From the NCBI RefSeq assembly GCF_000686845.1, contig NZ_JMLS01000003.1:248001-312000 (forward strand): 64,000 nucleotides of DNA, read 5' to 3'. Below the pieces are notes generated by a model. The model made no database searches. It was not told the origin of the DNA and saw nothing but the letters and a program-made list of their open reading frames with translations. Made by a program: the position numbers and the translations under genes. Position 1 is the stretch's first letter, and every line of letters begins with the position of its first letter. Shown here piece by piece: positions 49,266 to 57,911 of this stretch. The stretch is from Paenibacillus sp. UNC451MF (GTDB taxonomy: Bacteria > Bacillota > Bacilli > Paenibacillales > NBRC-103111).

Positions 49266-50825
49266 ATGATAAAACGCAAGCCAATAGCCGTAGTTCTAGG
49301 AGTTACTTTAACCACATGCATGATTGCAGCTTGTTCCGATGGTGAGAAGAGTCAGAACGGCGATGCGAAGAATAGCGATTCCGGTAAATTGGAGGTTAGC
49401 ATCTCAATTCTCGATCGGGGGCAGGTAGCCAGCGATGAAGGAACCTATGAGAGCAATAGGGTGACGAAATACATTAACGAGAAGTCAGGGATTAACGTCA
49501 AATGGGTACCCATTTTGCGAACGCAATCAACGCAAAAGCTGAATACACTAATTGCTGCCGGTGAAGCGCCGGATCTGATGTGGGAGTTCGATAGGAACTA
49601 TATGTCCACTTTAAAGGATCAGGGAGCCATCCAGCCGATTGATGATTTTATTGAGAAATACAGCACTTCGTATAAAAGTTATTTGAAAGCGCATCCGGAA
49701 TTGAAGCCATATACGATGTTCGATGGTAAAACCTACATGGTGACCAGTGCACGCGGAATCGACGCCATCGCTAACCACGCCATGTGGATCAGACAGGACT
49801 GGCTGGATAAGCTGGGCCTAAAGATGCCCACAACGATGGATGAGATGATAACCGTCATGAGAGCATTCAAGGAGAAGGATCCCGACGGTAACGGAAAGCA
49901 GGACACTTTGGGCGGCGCATTCAACTATAACTATACAGGCATCATTCAAGCATTGTTTGCTGCTCAAGGCGGCATGTGGTACTTGGAGAATGGGAGCATC
50001 GTTAAAGGCAACTTTACCGCTCGATATGCAGATGTATTAACGACTTTGAAGCTGTTCTTTGACGAGGGACTTGTAGATAAAGAGTACATTACGGATAAAA
50101 ATTTTCAGAAGGAGCGGCAGTTGTTCGTGACAGGGAAAGCGGGCATCTATTTCTCAAGCTGGAATATCCCGTCGGAGTATCGCGAGCTGAAACAGAATGT
50201 TCCTGAAGCTAAGCTGGTGCCTTTCGAGCCCGTGAGTACTAAGTACGGCAAATTCGGTCTGTTCCAAGAGCCGCCTGCCAACAAGCTGATTGTGTTCAAC
50301 AAAGATTTGAAGGATCCGAGAGCAGCGGTGAAGCTGCTGGATTGGATGATAGATAAAAACTGGTTTGACGTGCGCTTCGGGCAAGAAGGAGTTCATTATA
50401 AGCTGGTTAACGGGGTGCCGCAAGCTATCGATGCAGACAAGAATAAAAAGGAAATCGCCTATGCTCCTGAATATGCCGTAGTGGATCAATACAGTCCAAA
50501 GCCTGAGGACTTTGCCGTTATGGCCGCGCAGGATGCCATTTCCCAAGAATACGCCAAGCTCCAAGGCGAATCGCTCAACACGGCGATGAAGAATAAATTC
50601 CGCAGAGATATTCCGTTCAACCCGACTTTTCCTGAATTAACGGAGATTCAGACTTCATTCTCTCCGTTGTCCGAGGAAATCGAAACCAAAGTCATTACAG
50701 GCGGTTCCCAGTACACTCCACAATGGGGAATGGAGCAGCTTCGCAAAGAATGGAAGCGACTTGGCGGAGATAACGTGGATAAGCTAGCACAGGAATGGTA
50801 TCAGAAAAATGTGAAAGCAAACTGA
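49266..50825 (+). CDS. LplA/YtcQ-like extracellular solute-binding lipoprotein
   Basis: The 519-residue lipoprotein has signal peptide MIKRKPIAVVLGVTLTTCMI with lipobox IAAC. It has the large family 1 fold with the calcium-loop-like motif EKDPDGNGKQDTLGG, as in the 7.2-kb protein, plus MWIRQDWLDKLGLKMPTTMD. It delivers substrate to the two permeases just upstream. GGAGGCGGAGAAG precedes the ATG, and upstream in-frame starts run into the permease gene. It is followed by a hairpin and then intracellular enzymes. Confidence 0.88.
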   Translation: MIKRKPIAVVLGVTLTTCMIAACSDGEKSQNGDAKNSDSGKLEVSISILDRGQVASDEGTYESNRVTKYINEKSGINVKWVPILRTQSTQKLNTLIAAGEAPDLMWEFDRNYMSTLKDQGAIQPIDDFIEKYSTSYKSYLKAHPELKPYTMFDGKTYMVTSARGIDAIANHAMWIRQDWLDKLGLKMPTTMDEMITVMRAFKEKDPDGNGKQDTLGGAFNYNYTGIIQALFAAQGGMWYLENGSIVKGNFTARYADVLTTLKLFFDEGLVDKEYITDKNFQKERQLFVTGKAGIYFSSWNIPSEYRELKQNVPEAKLVPFEPVSTKYGKFGLFQEPPANKLIVFNKDLKDPRAAVKLLDWMIDKNWFDVRFGQEGVHYKLVNGVPQAIDADKNKKEIAYAPEYAVVDQYSPKPEDFAVMAAQDAISQEYAKLQGESLNTAMKNKFRRDIPFNPTFPELTEIQTSFSPLSEEIETKVITGGSQYTPQWGMEQLRKEWKRLGGDNVDKLAQEWYQKNVKAN

Positions 50826-50835
50826 TTAAGAGCAG

Positions 50836-50885
50836 GAGCGTCCTAATCCTATTAGTTCTAGTCTAGATGGAGGGAAAGGACGCTC
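50836..50885 (+). other. Hairpin between the binding-protein gene and the unknown enzyme gene
   Basis: GAGCGTCCT (50836-50844) pairs perfectly with AGGACGCTC (50877-50885) across a 32-base loop, with TTGTG after it. It could be an RNA-processing element or weak terminator. Confidence 0.45.
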
Positions 50886-50924
50886 TTGTGCATTTACTAT
50901 GCAAAGGTAAAAGGAGTGGAGTAA

Positions 50925-52685
50925 GTGACTATGGATCATCGACAATTGCTGATGAATGAGCTCAAGAAATGGCACAAAGATTATAATCCTGAGCTGCACA
51001 TGGTGAGAAGGCCGTTTAGTACTCCGGGTTACCATACCACACTCAAAGAGGTGACGTTCACACACCCGACACTGGCCGCATTTATTTACGCTTTAGGTTT
51101 GCTCGACAGTGAAGAGGGTGCCTATAAGGAGCGGGCTTCGGACATTTTGCGTAAAGGGATCAGTCTTCAGGACCAGAACCGTGAGAATTCGACTTTTGGG
51201 ATCTGGTCTTGGTTCCTAGAGGAGCCATTGACGATGATGGCGCCTCCTGACTGGAACTGGGCCGATTTTTGCGGCAAACGGCTTGTATTAGCTGAGCAAC
51301 GACACGGTAATCGGCTCTCGGAGGATTTGCGTGAGCAGATACGGCTCGCAGTCTTTTGCGCATGTGACGCAATTATGAAGCGTAACGTCGGACCTAGCTA
51401 CACTAATATTGCAATCATGGGGGCATTCGTCACGCTAATTGCAGGGGAAGTGTATGGAGTTGATCGATATGTCGACTATGGACTGGAGCGGCTTCGCAAA
51501 TTTAGCGAGTATACTCATGAGCTAGGTACGTTCCAAGAGTTCAACAGCCCTACCTATACGGTCGTTGCCATTCAGGAGCTGTCCAGCATCCATACGTCGA
51601 CGAAGCTGCCGGAAGCCAAACGTCTTAGTGCCGATATGCTGGATGTAGCTTGGCGTATGATTGCAGAGCATTACCATGTGCCGACCGCCCAGTGGTCTGG
51701 ACCGCACAGCCGCAGCTATAGCACGGTAATGACGGATTCCGTGAGATCCTTCCTGCAGATGGCGTGCGGCGATGATACGTTCTCACTTCAGGCTGAGGAC
51801 CCTTTCGTTTACAGCCTGGATTGGTACGGCAATCATATCGAATGCCCGCCGGCGTACAGGTCCGCATTCGTGGATACAAACGGAGGCGAATACTCTCAGG
51901 TTATTCATAAAGACCCGCAAGGTAAGGCGATCAATATTGCTACTACCTACAAAGACGAGCGGATTAGTCTCGGTACGTTCAGCAAGGATGTTATGTGGAA
52001 TCAGCGACGCAACCTGCTGGCCTATGCACAGAACGGCGATAGCTTCACCTATGTTCACCTGCGTTTTTTGCACGATGGGTATGATTATTCTTCAGCTGTA
52101 TTCACCTCGCGGCAGGATGGTGCGGACATCCTGTTCGGAATCGGCTTCTGCACGAATGGAGGCGATACTCATATCGGACTCGACTTAATAGACGGTACCT
52201 TGGAAGCAGCCGATCTAAGATTGCGTTTCGAAATCGGAGGCAGCCTGGACGGAGTAGAAGCTCGCCTTACGGAGGATAAGGAAGCGGTGAACGTCAAGTT
52301 AGACGGGGCAGCGCAAGCTATGCATGCAGCTGTCTTGTTCGCTTCATTTGACGGCGAGAAGCCGCATTGGGAAACCGTAAGGGACGGGGAGAAATGGTAC
52401 GTTGACTATATCGTCTACGCAGGCAAGAAGAAGCGGTTTGATTTTCGCAGTATGCAGGAAGCTCTACTTGTGTTGGCCTTCCGGCTCAGCAGCGAGGAAA
52501 CTGCGCCGCTTAAAGCTTCAGCTGTGCGCTTAGGCCCTGAAATGGGCGTTGAAGGGGAAGCACGTGATGTATTTGCTGGCAGTGGCGATCCACAAGTCTA
52601 TGCCACCTATGAAACTATTGGGGGAAGCTTGCTGCATCTGACTTTGCCTTTGAAGCCGGCAGAGAAGCAGCAAATGCTACAATAA
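50925..52685 (+). CDS. Uncharacterised two-part protein, candidate polysaccharide lyase
   Basis: I do not recognise this 586-residue family. The first 300 residues look like an alpha-helical toroid (LAAFIYALGLLDSEEGAYKE, SYTNIAIMGAFVTLIAGEVY, LGTFQEFNSPTYTVVAIQEL), and the rest is beta-rich (INIATTYKDERISLGTFS; ILFGIGFCTNGGDTHIGLDL). That order, helical toroid then beta-sandwich, is shared by several polysaccharide lyase families. Aromatic and Asn/Tyr-rich segments in the toroid could form a substrate cleft. It has no signal peptide, lies between a sugar transporter and a PL22-like lyase, and starts at GTG 50925 or ATG 50931 after AAGGAGTGGAG. A glycan-active enzyme is likely by context only. 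Confidence 0.6.
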   Translation: MTMDHRQLLMNELKKWHKDYNPELHMVRRPFSTPGYHTTLKEVTFTHPTLAAFIYALGLLDSEEGAYKERASDILRKGISLQDQNRENSTFGIWSWFLEEPLTMMAPPDWNWADFCGKRLVLAEQRHGNRLSEDLREQIRLAVFCACDAIMKRNVGPSYTNIAIMGAFVTLIAGEVYGVDRYVDYGLERLRKFSEYTHELGTFQEFNSPTYTVVAIQELSSIHTSTKLPEAKRLSADMLDVAWRMIAEHYHVPTAQWSGPHSRSYSTVMTDSVRSFLQMACGDDTFSLQAEDPFVYSLDWYGNHIECPPAYRSAFVDTNGGEYSQVIHKDPQGKAINIATTYKDERISLGTFSKDVMWNQRRNLLAYAQNGDSFTYVHLRFLHDGYDYSSAVFTSRQDGADILFGIGFCTNGGDTHIGLDLIDGTLEAADLRLRFEIGGSLDGVEARLTEDKEAVNVKLDGAAQAMHAAVLFASFDGEKPHWETVRDGEKWYVDYIVYAGKKKRFDFRSMQEALLVLAFRLSSEETAPLKASAVRLGPEMGVEGEARDVFAGSGDPQVYATYETIGGSLLHLTLPLKPAEKQQMLQ

Positions 52686-52712
52686 ATGGCTACATAAGGG
52701 ATTGGAGAGTTG

Positions 52713-53831
52713 ATGTCTATGAGCAAGGGCACAGTAGTGAACCATACGTTTCACACCTTTGAGGATTGTTACACGGGCAGGACGGTAACTCGACTTACAG
52801 CTCCAGAGTATATCCACCATCATCCCTACTTTTATTATAAAATGATCACGAATGACAATCGCTATTTGATCTATGCCAGTGATAGGGAAGGTCACCGGAA
52901 CTTGTACAAGATGGATCTCGAAAGCGGAATTGCAGTTCAATTGACTGAAGGGACAGGAGTCCATGATTTCAGCTGCTCGCTGACCAGTGACGACCGCTAC
53001 TTGATCTTCTGCCGGAATAAGCAGATCGTTCGAATGGATATGATGACTGGGGCTGAGGAGCCCTTCTATGAAACACCTGACGGCTGGATACCGAATGCGA
53101 ATCCAGGACTGAGCTCTGACGACCGCTATTTAGTGTTGGTCGAGCTGAAGGAAGAGGACGTTGTGCCGAGTCGAGGCGACTGGTCGACCTTCGAACCGCA
53201 ATGGGCTAATAAGCCGCATTGTCGAATTGTCTATGTTGATATCGAGAGGCAAGCCAGTCATGTTGTCCACGAGGAGCCCCATTGCTGGCTGGGACATCCG
53301 CAGCTTCGGCCTGGTGACCCGTCGACGATCTTGTTCTGTCATGAAGGCCCGTGGAACCGGATCGATGCAAGATTGTGGCTGATTCAATCCGATGGCTCTA
53401 ATATGCGCTGTGCGAAGCCACAGTCACACGAAGAGCTGATTACACACGAGTACTGGCTTGCTGACGGTTCCCGATTCGCTTTTGTATACCGTCATCACGA
53501 TAACGGACTGCGGGAAAGTATAAGGTTCATGGATCCGATAACCCTGCAAGAGGACGAATGGATGGAATGCTCGAAGTATTGCCATTTCATATCCAATCGA
53601 GATAACACCCGAATAGTCGGTGACGGGCAGTTGAAAGAAGAACACTTCATTTATCTCGTTGATGTAAAGGAGAGGACGGAGCAACGGTTGTGTTCGCATG
53701 GCACGAGCTGGGCAAGCTACGGGAATACCCAGGATGCCCATCCGCATCCCGCTTTTTCACCAGATGGCTCGTTTGTTATCTTCACATCCGATAGGGAAGG
53801 CAAGCCCTGCATTTATCGGGTTAATCTTTAG
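52713..53831 (+). CDS. PL22-like oligogalacturonate lyase (beta-propeller)
   Basis: The 372-residue protein has repeated propeller blades (DNRYLIYASDREGHRNLYKM, DDRYLIFCRNKQ, DDRYLVLVELKEED, FSPDGSFVIFTSDREGKPC). The segments CWLGHPQLRPGDPSTILFCH, EGPWNRIDARLWL and the C-terminal His-rich TQDAHPHPAF match the metal-binding pattern of PL22 oligogalacturonide lyases, which cleave short uronate oligomers in the cytoplasm. No signal peptide. ATG 52713 follows GGAG at 52704-52707. Pectin fragments are the usual family substrate, but the neighbours leave other uronates possible. Confidence 0.78.
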   Translation: MSMSKGTVVNHTFHTFEDCYTGRTVTRLTAPEYIHHHPYFYYKMITNDNRYLIYASDREGHRNLYKMDLESGIAVQLTEGTGVHDFSCSLTSDDRYLIFCRNKQIVRMDMMTGAEEPFYETPDGWIPNANPGLSSDDRYLVLVELKEEDVVPSRGDWSTFEPQWANKPHCRIVYVDIERQASHVVHEEPHCWLGHPQLRPGDPSTILFCHEGPWNRIDARLWLIQSDGSNMRCAKPQSHEELITHEYWLADGSRFAFVYRHHDNGLRESIRFMDPITLQEDEWMECSKYCHFISNRDNTRIVGDGQLKEEHFIYLVDVKERTEQRLCSHGTSWASYGNTQDAHPHPAFSPDGSFVIFTSDREGKPCIYRVNL

Positions 53832-53861
53832 AGTAATAATTTTATGATATAAATCAATACG

Positions 53862-53892
53862 ACCGTCAGGCTGAGTGGGCCTGACGGTTTTT
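53862..53892 (+). terminator. Rho-independent terminator
   Basis: ACCGTCAGGC (53862-53871) and GCCTGACGGT (53879-53888) form a perfect 10-bp stem, followed by TTTTT. Confidence 0.88.
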
Positions 53893-54013
53893 CTTATTAA
53901 ATGACCTGAAGGTCAGGAGTGCGTCGGAAGATATCATTTTTAGTTGGGTAAGTTTACAAAACCTTTAAACTGCGAAAACATGAAATAAACATTTATAAAT
54001 TAGACTAATAATA

Positions 54014-54026
54014 AATCAATTTGATT
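54014..54026 (+). promoter_or_regulatory. ROK operator candidate, copy 1
   Basis: AATCAATTTGATT is a perfect odd palindrome (6-base arms around a central T) 111 bases before the SGNH gene. It is one of three identical-arm copies in this locus. The rest of the 306-base gap (53832-54137) holds the preceding terminator, AT-rich sequence, and a 12/14 cre-like box TATTAGCGTTTCCA at 54080-54093. Confidence 0.55.
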
Positions 54027-54137
54027 AAATATAAAAGGAGCTGATGTCAACGCAGGAAGGATGTAGTATGATAGGAAATTATTAGCGTTTCCATGATACT
54101 GGCATTATCCGAACTATGAAAAGGAGAGTGTACAAAA

Positions 54138-55244
54138 ATGTCCTCGAATCATAACACACAGCCACAAAAGCTGGATTCCAATATGGTGATCAAGGAGCTG
54201 CAGGGTGAATGGCAATGGTTCTCGCCGCTTGCTTCCCCCTTCCGAGTGGTCGGGTTCCCATGGCTTCAAGAGGAGGGAGTCTACCGTCGCTTGCCACTGC
54301 AACCGAGAGAGGGGCTTCCCTCAGCAGTGGACAAGCTTGCCAACTGTACAGCTGGAGGACAAATTCGATTTCGAACGAATGCCAAGAGAATAGCAGTCCG
54401 AGTACAGCTCGGAGGTACCTCATCCATGGATCATATGCCTGCCACTGGGCAGAACGGATTCGATGCATATATTGGTGAGCCCGGACGAGAACGTTATGCA
54501 GGGACCAGTCGGATGAAGCTGCAGAGCACTTCCTATGAATGTGTGTTATTTGAAGGTCCTGATGGAGAAAAGGTACGTACCGTAACGCTGAACTTTCCTT
54601 TATATCAAAGTGTCGTGGAAGTTGCTGTAGGATTGCCTCCAGAAGCACGTGTCGAATACGATTCATCGTATGATGTTCATGGTCGGCTTGTTTTTTATGG
54701 AACCTCGATTACTCAGGGAGGTTGCGCGGGACGCCCGGGGTTAGCTTACACTCAACAGGCAGGCCGCCGCTTGAGGCGTGAAGTGATCAACTTGGGTTTT
54801 TCAGGCAATGGCAAGGGAGAGCCTCAGCTCGCAAAAGTTATTCGTGAAATCAGCAATGTCGACGTCTTCATCATGGACTATGAGGCTAATTGCACTACGG
54901 ATCGATATTGTGAGACCTTAGAACCCTTTATTCGTCTATACCGTGAGAAACAGGCGGAAGTTCCGATACTTGTACTTTCCAGGATTCCTTATGCTAAGGA
55001 GCAATTTGACCCGTCCATTACTCGGGAGCGTATCTTTAGACGCGATTTTGCTAAACATTTGGTGGAAAAAATGAACCGAGAGGGGGACTCTCTCATCTTT
55101 TTTGGTGACGGTTCAGGTTTGCTTGGCAAACGTTATGATGAGTGCACAGTAGACGGCGTTCATCCGAATGATCTTGGTTTTACGATGATGGCCAACCGAA
55201 TAGTGCCAATGCTTCAAAAAATAATTGGTTTTAAAGGCAAATAA
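54138..55244 (+). CDS. SGNH/GDSL-family carbohydrate esterase (cytoplasmic)
   Basis: The 368-residue protein has an N-terminal beta-rich part (about 1-170; QIRFRTNAKRIAVRVQLGG) and a C-terminal SGNH hydrolase domain with VFYGTSITQGGCAGRPGLAY (nucleophile Ser near residue 190), the NLGFSGNGKGE block, and CTVDGVHPNDLGF carrying the Asp-His pair. Two-part proteins like this are acetyl esterases that remove O-acetyl groups from glycans. There is no signal peptide, so the substrate is probably imported oligosaccharide. AAGGAGAG precedes the ATG. A ROK operator candidate and a cre-like box lie upstream. Confidence 0.8.
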   Translation: MSSNHNTQPQKLDSNMVIKELQGEWQWFSPLASPFRVVGFPWLQEEGVYRRLPLQPREGLPSAVDKLANCTAGGQIRFRTNAKRIAVRVQLGGTSSMDHMPATGQNGFDAYIGEPGRERYAGTSRMKLQSTSYECVLFEGPDGEKVRTVTLNFPLYQSVVEVAVGLPPEARVEYDSSYDVHGRLVFYGTSITQGGCAGRPGLAYTQQAGRRLRREVINLGFSGNGKGEPQLAKVIREISNVDVFIMDYEANCTTDRYCETLEPFIRLYREKQAEVPILVLSRIPYAKEQFDPSITRERIFRRDFAKHLVEKMNREGDSLIFFGDGSGLLGKRYDECTVDGVHPNDLGFTMMANRIVPMLQKIIGFKGK

Positions 55245-55294
55245 TTCTGAAAATTAGATTGAACAATACCGCCAGTTGTCGTAATATAATAATT

Positions 55295-55313
55295 AATCAA
55301 ATTGATTGATAAT
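55295..55313 (+). promoter_or_regulatory. ROK operator candidate, copy 2, next to a GATAAT -10
   Basis: AATCAAATTGATT (55295-55307) is followed directly by GATAAT (55308-55313), 40 bases before the 832-residue NAGPA gene. Palindrome and -10-like box have the same relation as in copy 3. A preceding TCGTAATATAAT stretch is also similar in copy 3. Confidence 0.6.
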
Positions 55314-55352
55314 TAATTCAAAACGAACCACCATTCGGATAGGAGGCTTGTT

Positions 55353-57851
55353 ATGTCTCAAAGTACGAGGATGGAGCAGGACGAACAACTGGCTTGGCAG
55401 CTATTTAAATCGGAAGAGGAGAGGATAGCGGTAGGCGTCAAGTATCTTCACCATCAAATGAACAAGGGTGACTTGACGAATAGGATTCATATGGTGGAAG
55501 TGGATCCGACTCATGAGCTAGTTCATCTGGAGCCAGTATCTTCCCAGGGGAAAGTAATTCGCTTGGAGACGGTCGGGAATTTGCTTCATGAACTCGAATT
55601 GCAAGGGAAAAAATGTGTAGCTGGTTTTAACGGTGACTTCTTCAGTTATGTTGGCGTTCCATCGGGTTTGCAGCTTGTGGAAGGTGAAATCATTACATCC
55701 CCTCAGACGACCAAGGTTATGTTGGCTGTAATGCAAGATGGTACGGTCAGGCTCGAACATTCAGTGAGCATGAAGGGTATTTTACAATGTGAAAACGGAT
55801 ACATAATGGAAGTTGATATTATCAATCGTGCAAGGACATTGAAGTATATGGACCATGCTTGCGTCTATAACTGGAGATACGGTCGATCAACACGTACTCC
55901 GAATGGGGGCATCGAGGTTACCCTGACTACCCACAAATCTGTTGCAAGTCTATATCTGGGACATCCAATTCAGGGGACGGTTAAATCCATTCAGGAGACA
56001 TCGGATTCACCAATTGATCAAGGGACTTGGGTTCTATCACTCACAGGCAACAAAGCCGAGCAATTTCAAAAGAACATAGCGCTGGGAGCCATTGTTACAT
56101 TGCAAGTGGAGTACGATAGAGGAATTCAAAATGCCCGGCAGGTCATCTCCGGTAACTCAACCTTGGCATACATGCTTTTAAAGAATGGGATCATCCCGAA
56201 TCACTTGTACGATACAAGTATTAGACTGAATAGTGATCGGCATCCGAGAACTATCGTAGCAACCAAACAAGGCAAGCTGTACATAGCTGCTATCGATGGC
56301 CGACAGCCTGGTTTTTCCGAAGGAATGACATTAGCGGAGGAAGCCAGCTATTTACAAAGTCTCGGGATGGAGGATGCCATCAATCTGGATGGAGGGGGTT
56401 CTACAACCTGCTATATTTGTCACCCAGGTGACGAGTTTGCAACGCTGGTTAATCAACCATCTGACGGATTTGAGCGAGAAGTAGGCAATGGGCTAGCTAT
56501 TATCTCCAAGGCTCCTCGCTGTGAACTGGATTCACTTATTATTTCACCTGCTATTGTAAGAGCATTGGCTGGAAGCAAAGTATCATTTGAGGTAAAAGGT
56601 CACGATCGATATTGGAATGCATTAACTGTGAAGCCGGAAGAAGTTCAGTGGTCCGTACAAGGGGATATCGGATCGATCAATGAAAGGGGTGAATGGACAG
56701 CAGGCTCACAAACCGCAGCAGGTCAAATTATAGCTCATTATGGAGCGATCGTTCAATCCGCACAGGTATGCATTACAAATGAGCTGGAACGTTTAGAATT
56801 GATTCCTTCAGCTGCAGAAGTGGAGCCAGGTGGTATTCTTCAATTCAAAGTAAAAGCTTACGATGGGCAAGGTCAGGATATCTTCGTATCTAGTGAGCTT
56901 CTTACATGGTCTACTGAAAACGAAATAGGACGAATCGATCCATCGGGTCAGTTGTTTGCCGCCAATGAGGGAATAGAAGGTAGAGTGAGGGCGTCATGGG
57001 GACATATTAAAGCTTTTGCCAGTGTACACGTCGGCAAACCGCATTTCATCATTGCAGATTTCGAGAAGCTGGATGGACTAGGTGTAGCTGAGGTGAATAC
57101 CGTGCAGGAGTCCGTAACGCTTACTAAGGCTGCAAGACCCTCACCTGTCAAGTTTGGAACTTTTTCCGGCAAATGGTCCTATGATTTTACTGGCATGTCG
57201 GGAAGCTCTCGAGCTCACATTACTTTTAAGGATGATCTAGGAGCTGCAGGACTAGAAATTGGAGGGAAGCCATATCGATTTGGGTTGTGGGTCAATGGAG
57301 ATGGCGGCTGTCATTGGCTGCGGATGGGCTTTGAAGATGCAGATGGAATTAAACGCACATTGAATTTTACGGACCCTGGAGGATTGAATTGGAGAGGGTG
57401 GAAATATGTCTACGTCGATGTTCCAATAATGACAAGATACCCACTTCGCGTACATACGTTAACCCTTGTGGAAACGAACGACGCGAATAAAACCAAAGGG
57501 GTCCTCTATCTGGACGATTTTAGAGCTGAGTACGTAGATTTTCATGAAGATGTTGAAGGGCCGGAATTCACAGACATGAGTCCAACAGATCAAGCCATCA
57601 TATCACAGAAGCACCCAGACATTCGTGTAACGGTAACTGATGCTAAGAGTGGTGTAGACCCTTCATCCATCCGTGTATGGTTGAATCATTCCGTCATTTC
57701 CCATACGTATCACGCGGACACAGGACTGCTGGAATGCAAGCCATCCAATGAATTAGAAGCGGGCACCTATCGTATCGTTGTAGAGGCAGCCGATAAGGCT
57801 CGTAATGCAGCTTTGCCAGCGGCGACTTGGAGTTTTGAAATTACTGTGTAA
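55353..57851 (+). CDS. NAGPA-type phosphodiester glycosidase, cytoplasmic version
   Basis: The 832-residue protein has an N-terminal phosphodiester glycosidase (NAGPA) domain, about 25-390, with FNGDFFSYVGVPSGLQLVEG, ISGNSTLAYMLLKNGI, RHPRTIVATKQGKLYIAAID and AINLDGGGSTTCYI. This family removes sugars from sugar-1-phosphodiester bonds. Two bacterial Ig-like domains (about 395-565), a jelly-roll carbohydrate-binding-like region (about 570-730) and a last Ig-like domain follow. It is a close paralogue of the 1066-residue protein downstream but starts directly with soluble sequence: AGGAGGCTTGTT sits before the ATG, so the lack of a signal peptide is real. The likely operon continues with a binding protein and the secreted paralogue. 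Confidence 0.82.
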   Translation: MSQSTRMEQDEQLAWQLFKSEEERIAVGVKYLHHQMNKGDLTNRIHMVEVDPTHELVHLEPVSSQGKVIRLETVGNLLHELELQGKKCVAGFNGDFFSYVGVPSGLQLVEGEIITSPQTTKVMLAVMQDGTVRLEHSVSMKGILQCENGYIMEVDIINRARTLKYMDHACVYNWRYGRSTRTPNGGIEVTLTTHKSVASLYLGHPIQGTVKSIQETSDSPIDQGTWVLSLTGNKAEQFQKNIALGAIVTLQVEYDRGIQNARQVISGNSTLAYMLLKNGIIPNHLYDTSIRLNSDRHPRTIVATKQGKLYIAAIDGRQPGFSEGMTLAEEASYLQSLGMEDAINLDGGGSTTCYICHPGDEFATLVNQPSDGFEREVGNGLAIISKAPRCELDSLIISPAIVRALAGSKVSFEVKGHDRYWNALTVKPEEVQWSVQGDIGSINERGEWTAGSQTAAGQIIAHYGAIVQSAQVCITNELERLELIPSAAEVEPGGILQFKVKAYDGQGQDIFVSSELLTWSTENEIGRIDPSGQLFAANEGIEGRVRASWGHIKAFASVHVGKPHFIIADFEKLDGLGVAEVNTVQESVTLTKAARPSPVKFGTFSGKWSYDFTGMSGSSRAHITFKDDLGAAGLEIGGKPYRFGLWVNGDGGCHWLRMGFEDADGIKRTLNFTDPGGLNWRGWKYVYVDVPIMTRYPLRVHTLTLVETNDANKTKGVLYLDDFRAEYVDFHEDVEGPEFTDMSPTDQAIISQKHPDIRVTVTDAKSGVDPSSIRVWLNHSVISHTYHADTGLLECKPSNELEAGTYRIVVEAADKARNAALPAATWSFEITV

Positions 57852-57911
57852 TATCATTGAATATTAACTGGGTTAATGATTTCGAAATTATAAAAAAAGG
57901 TGAGATCGACG

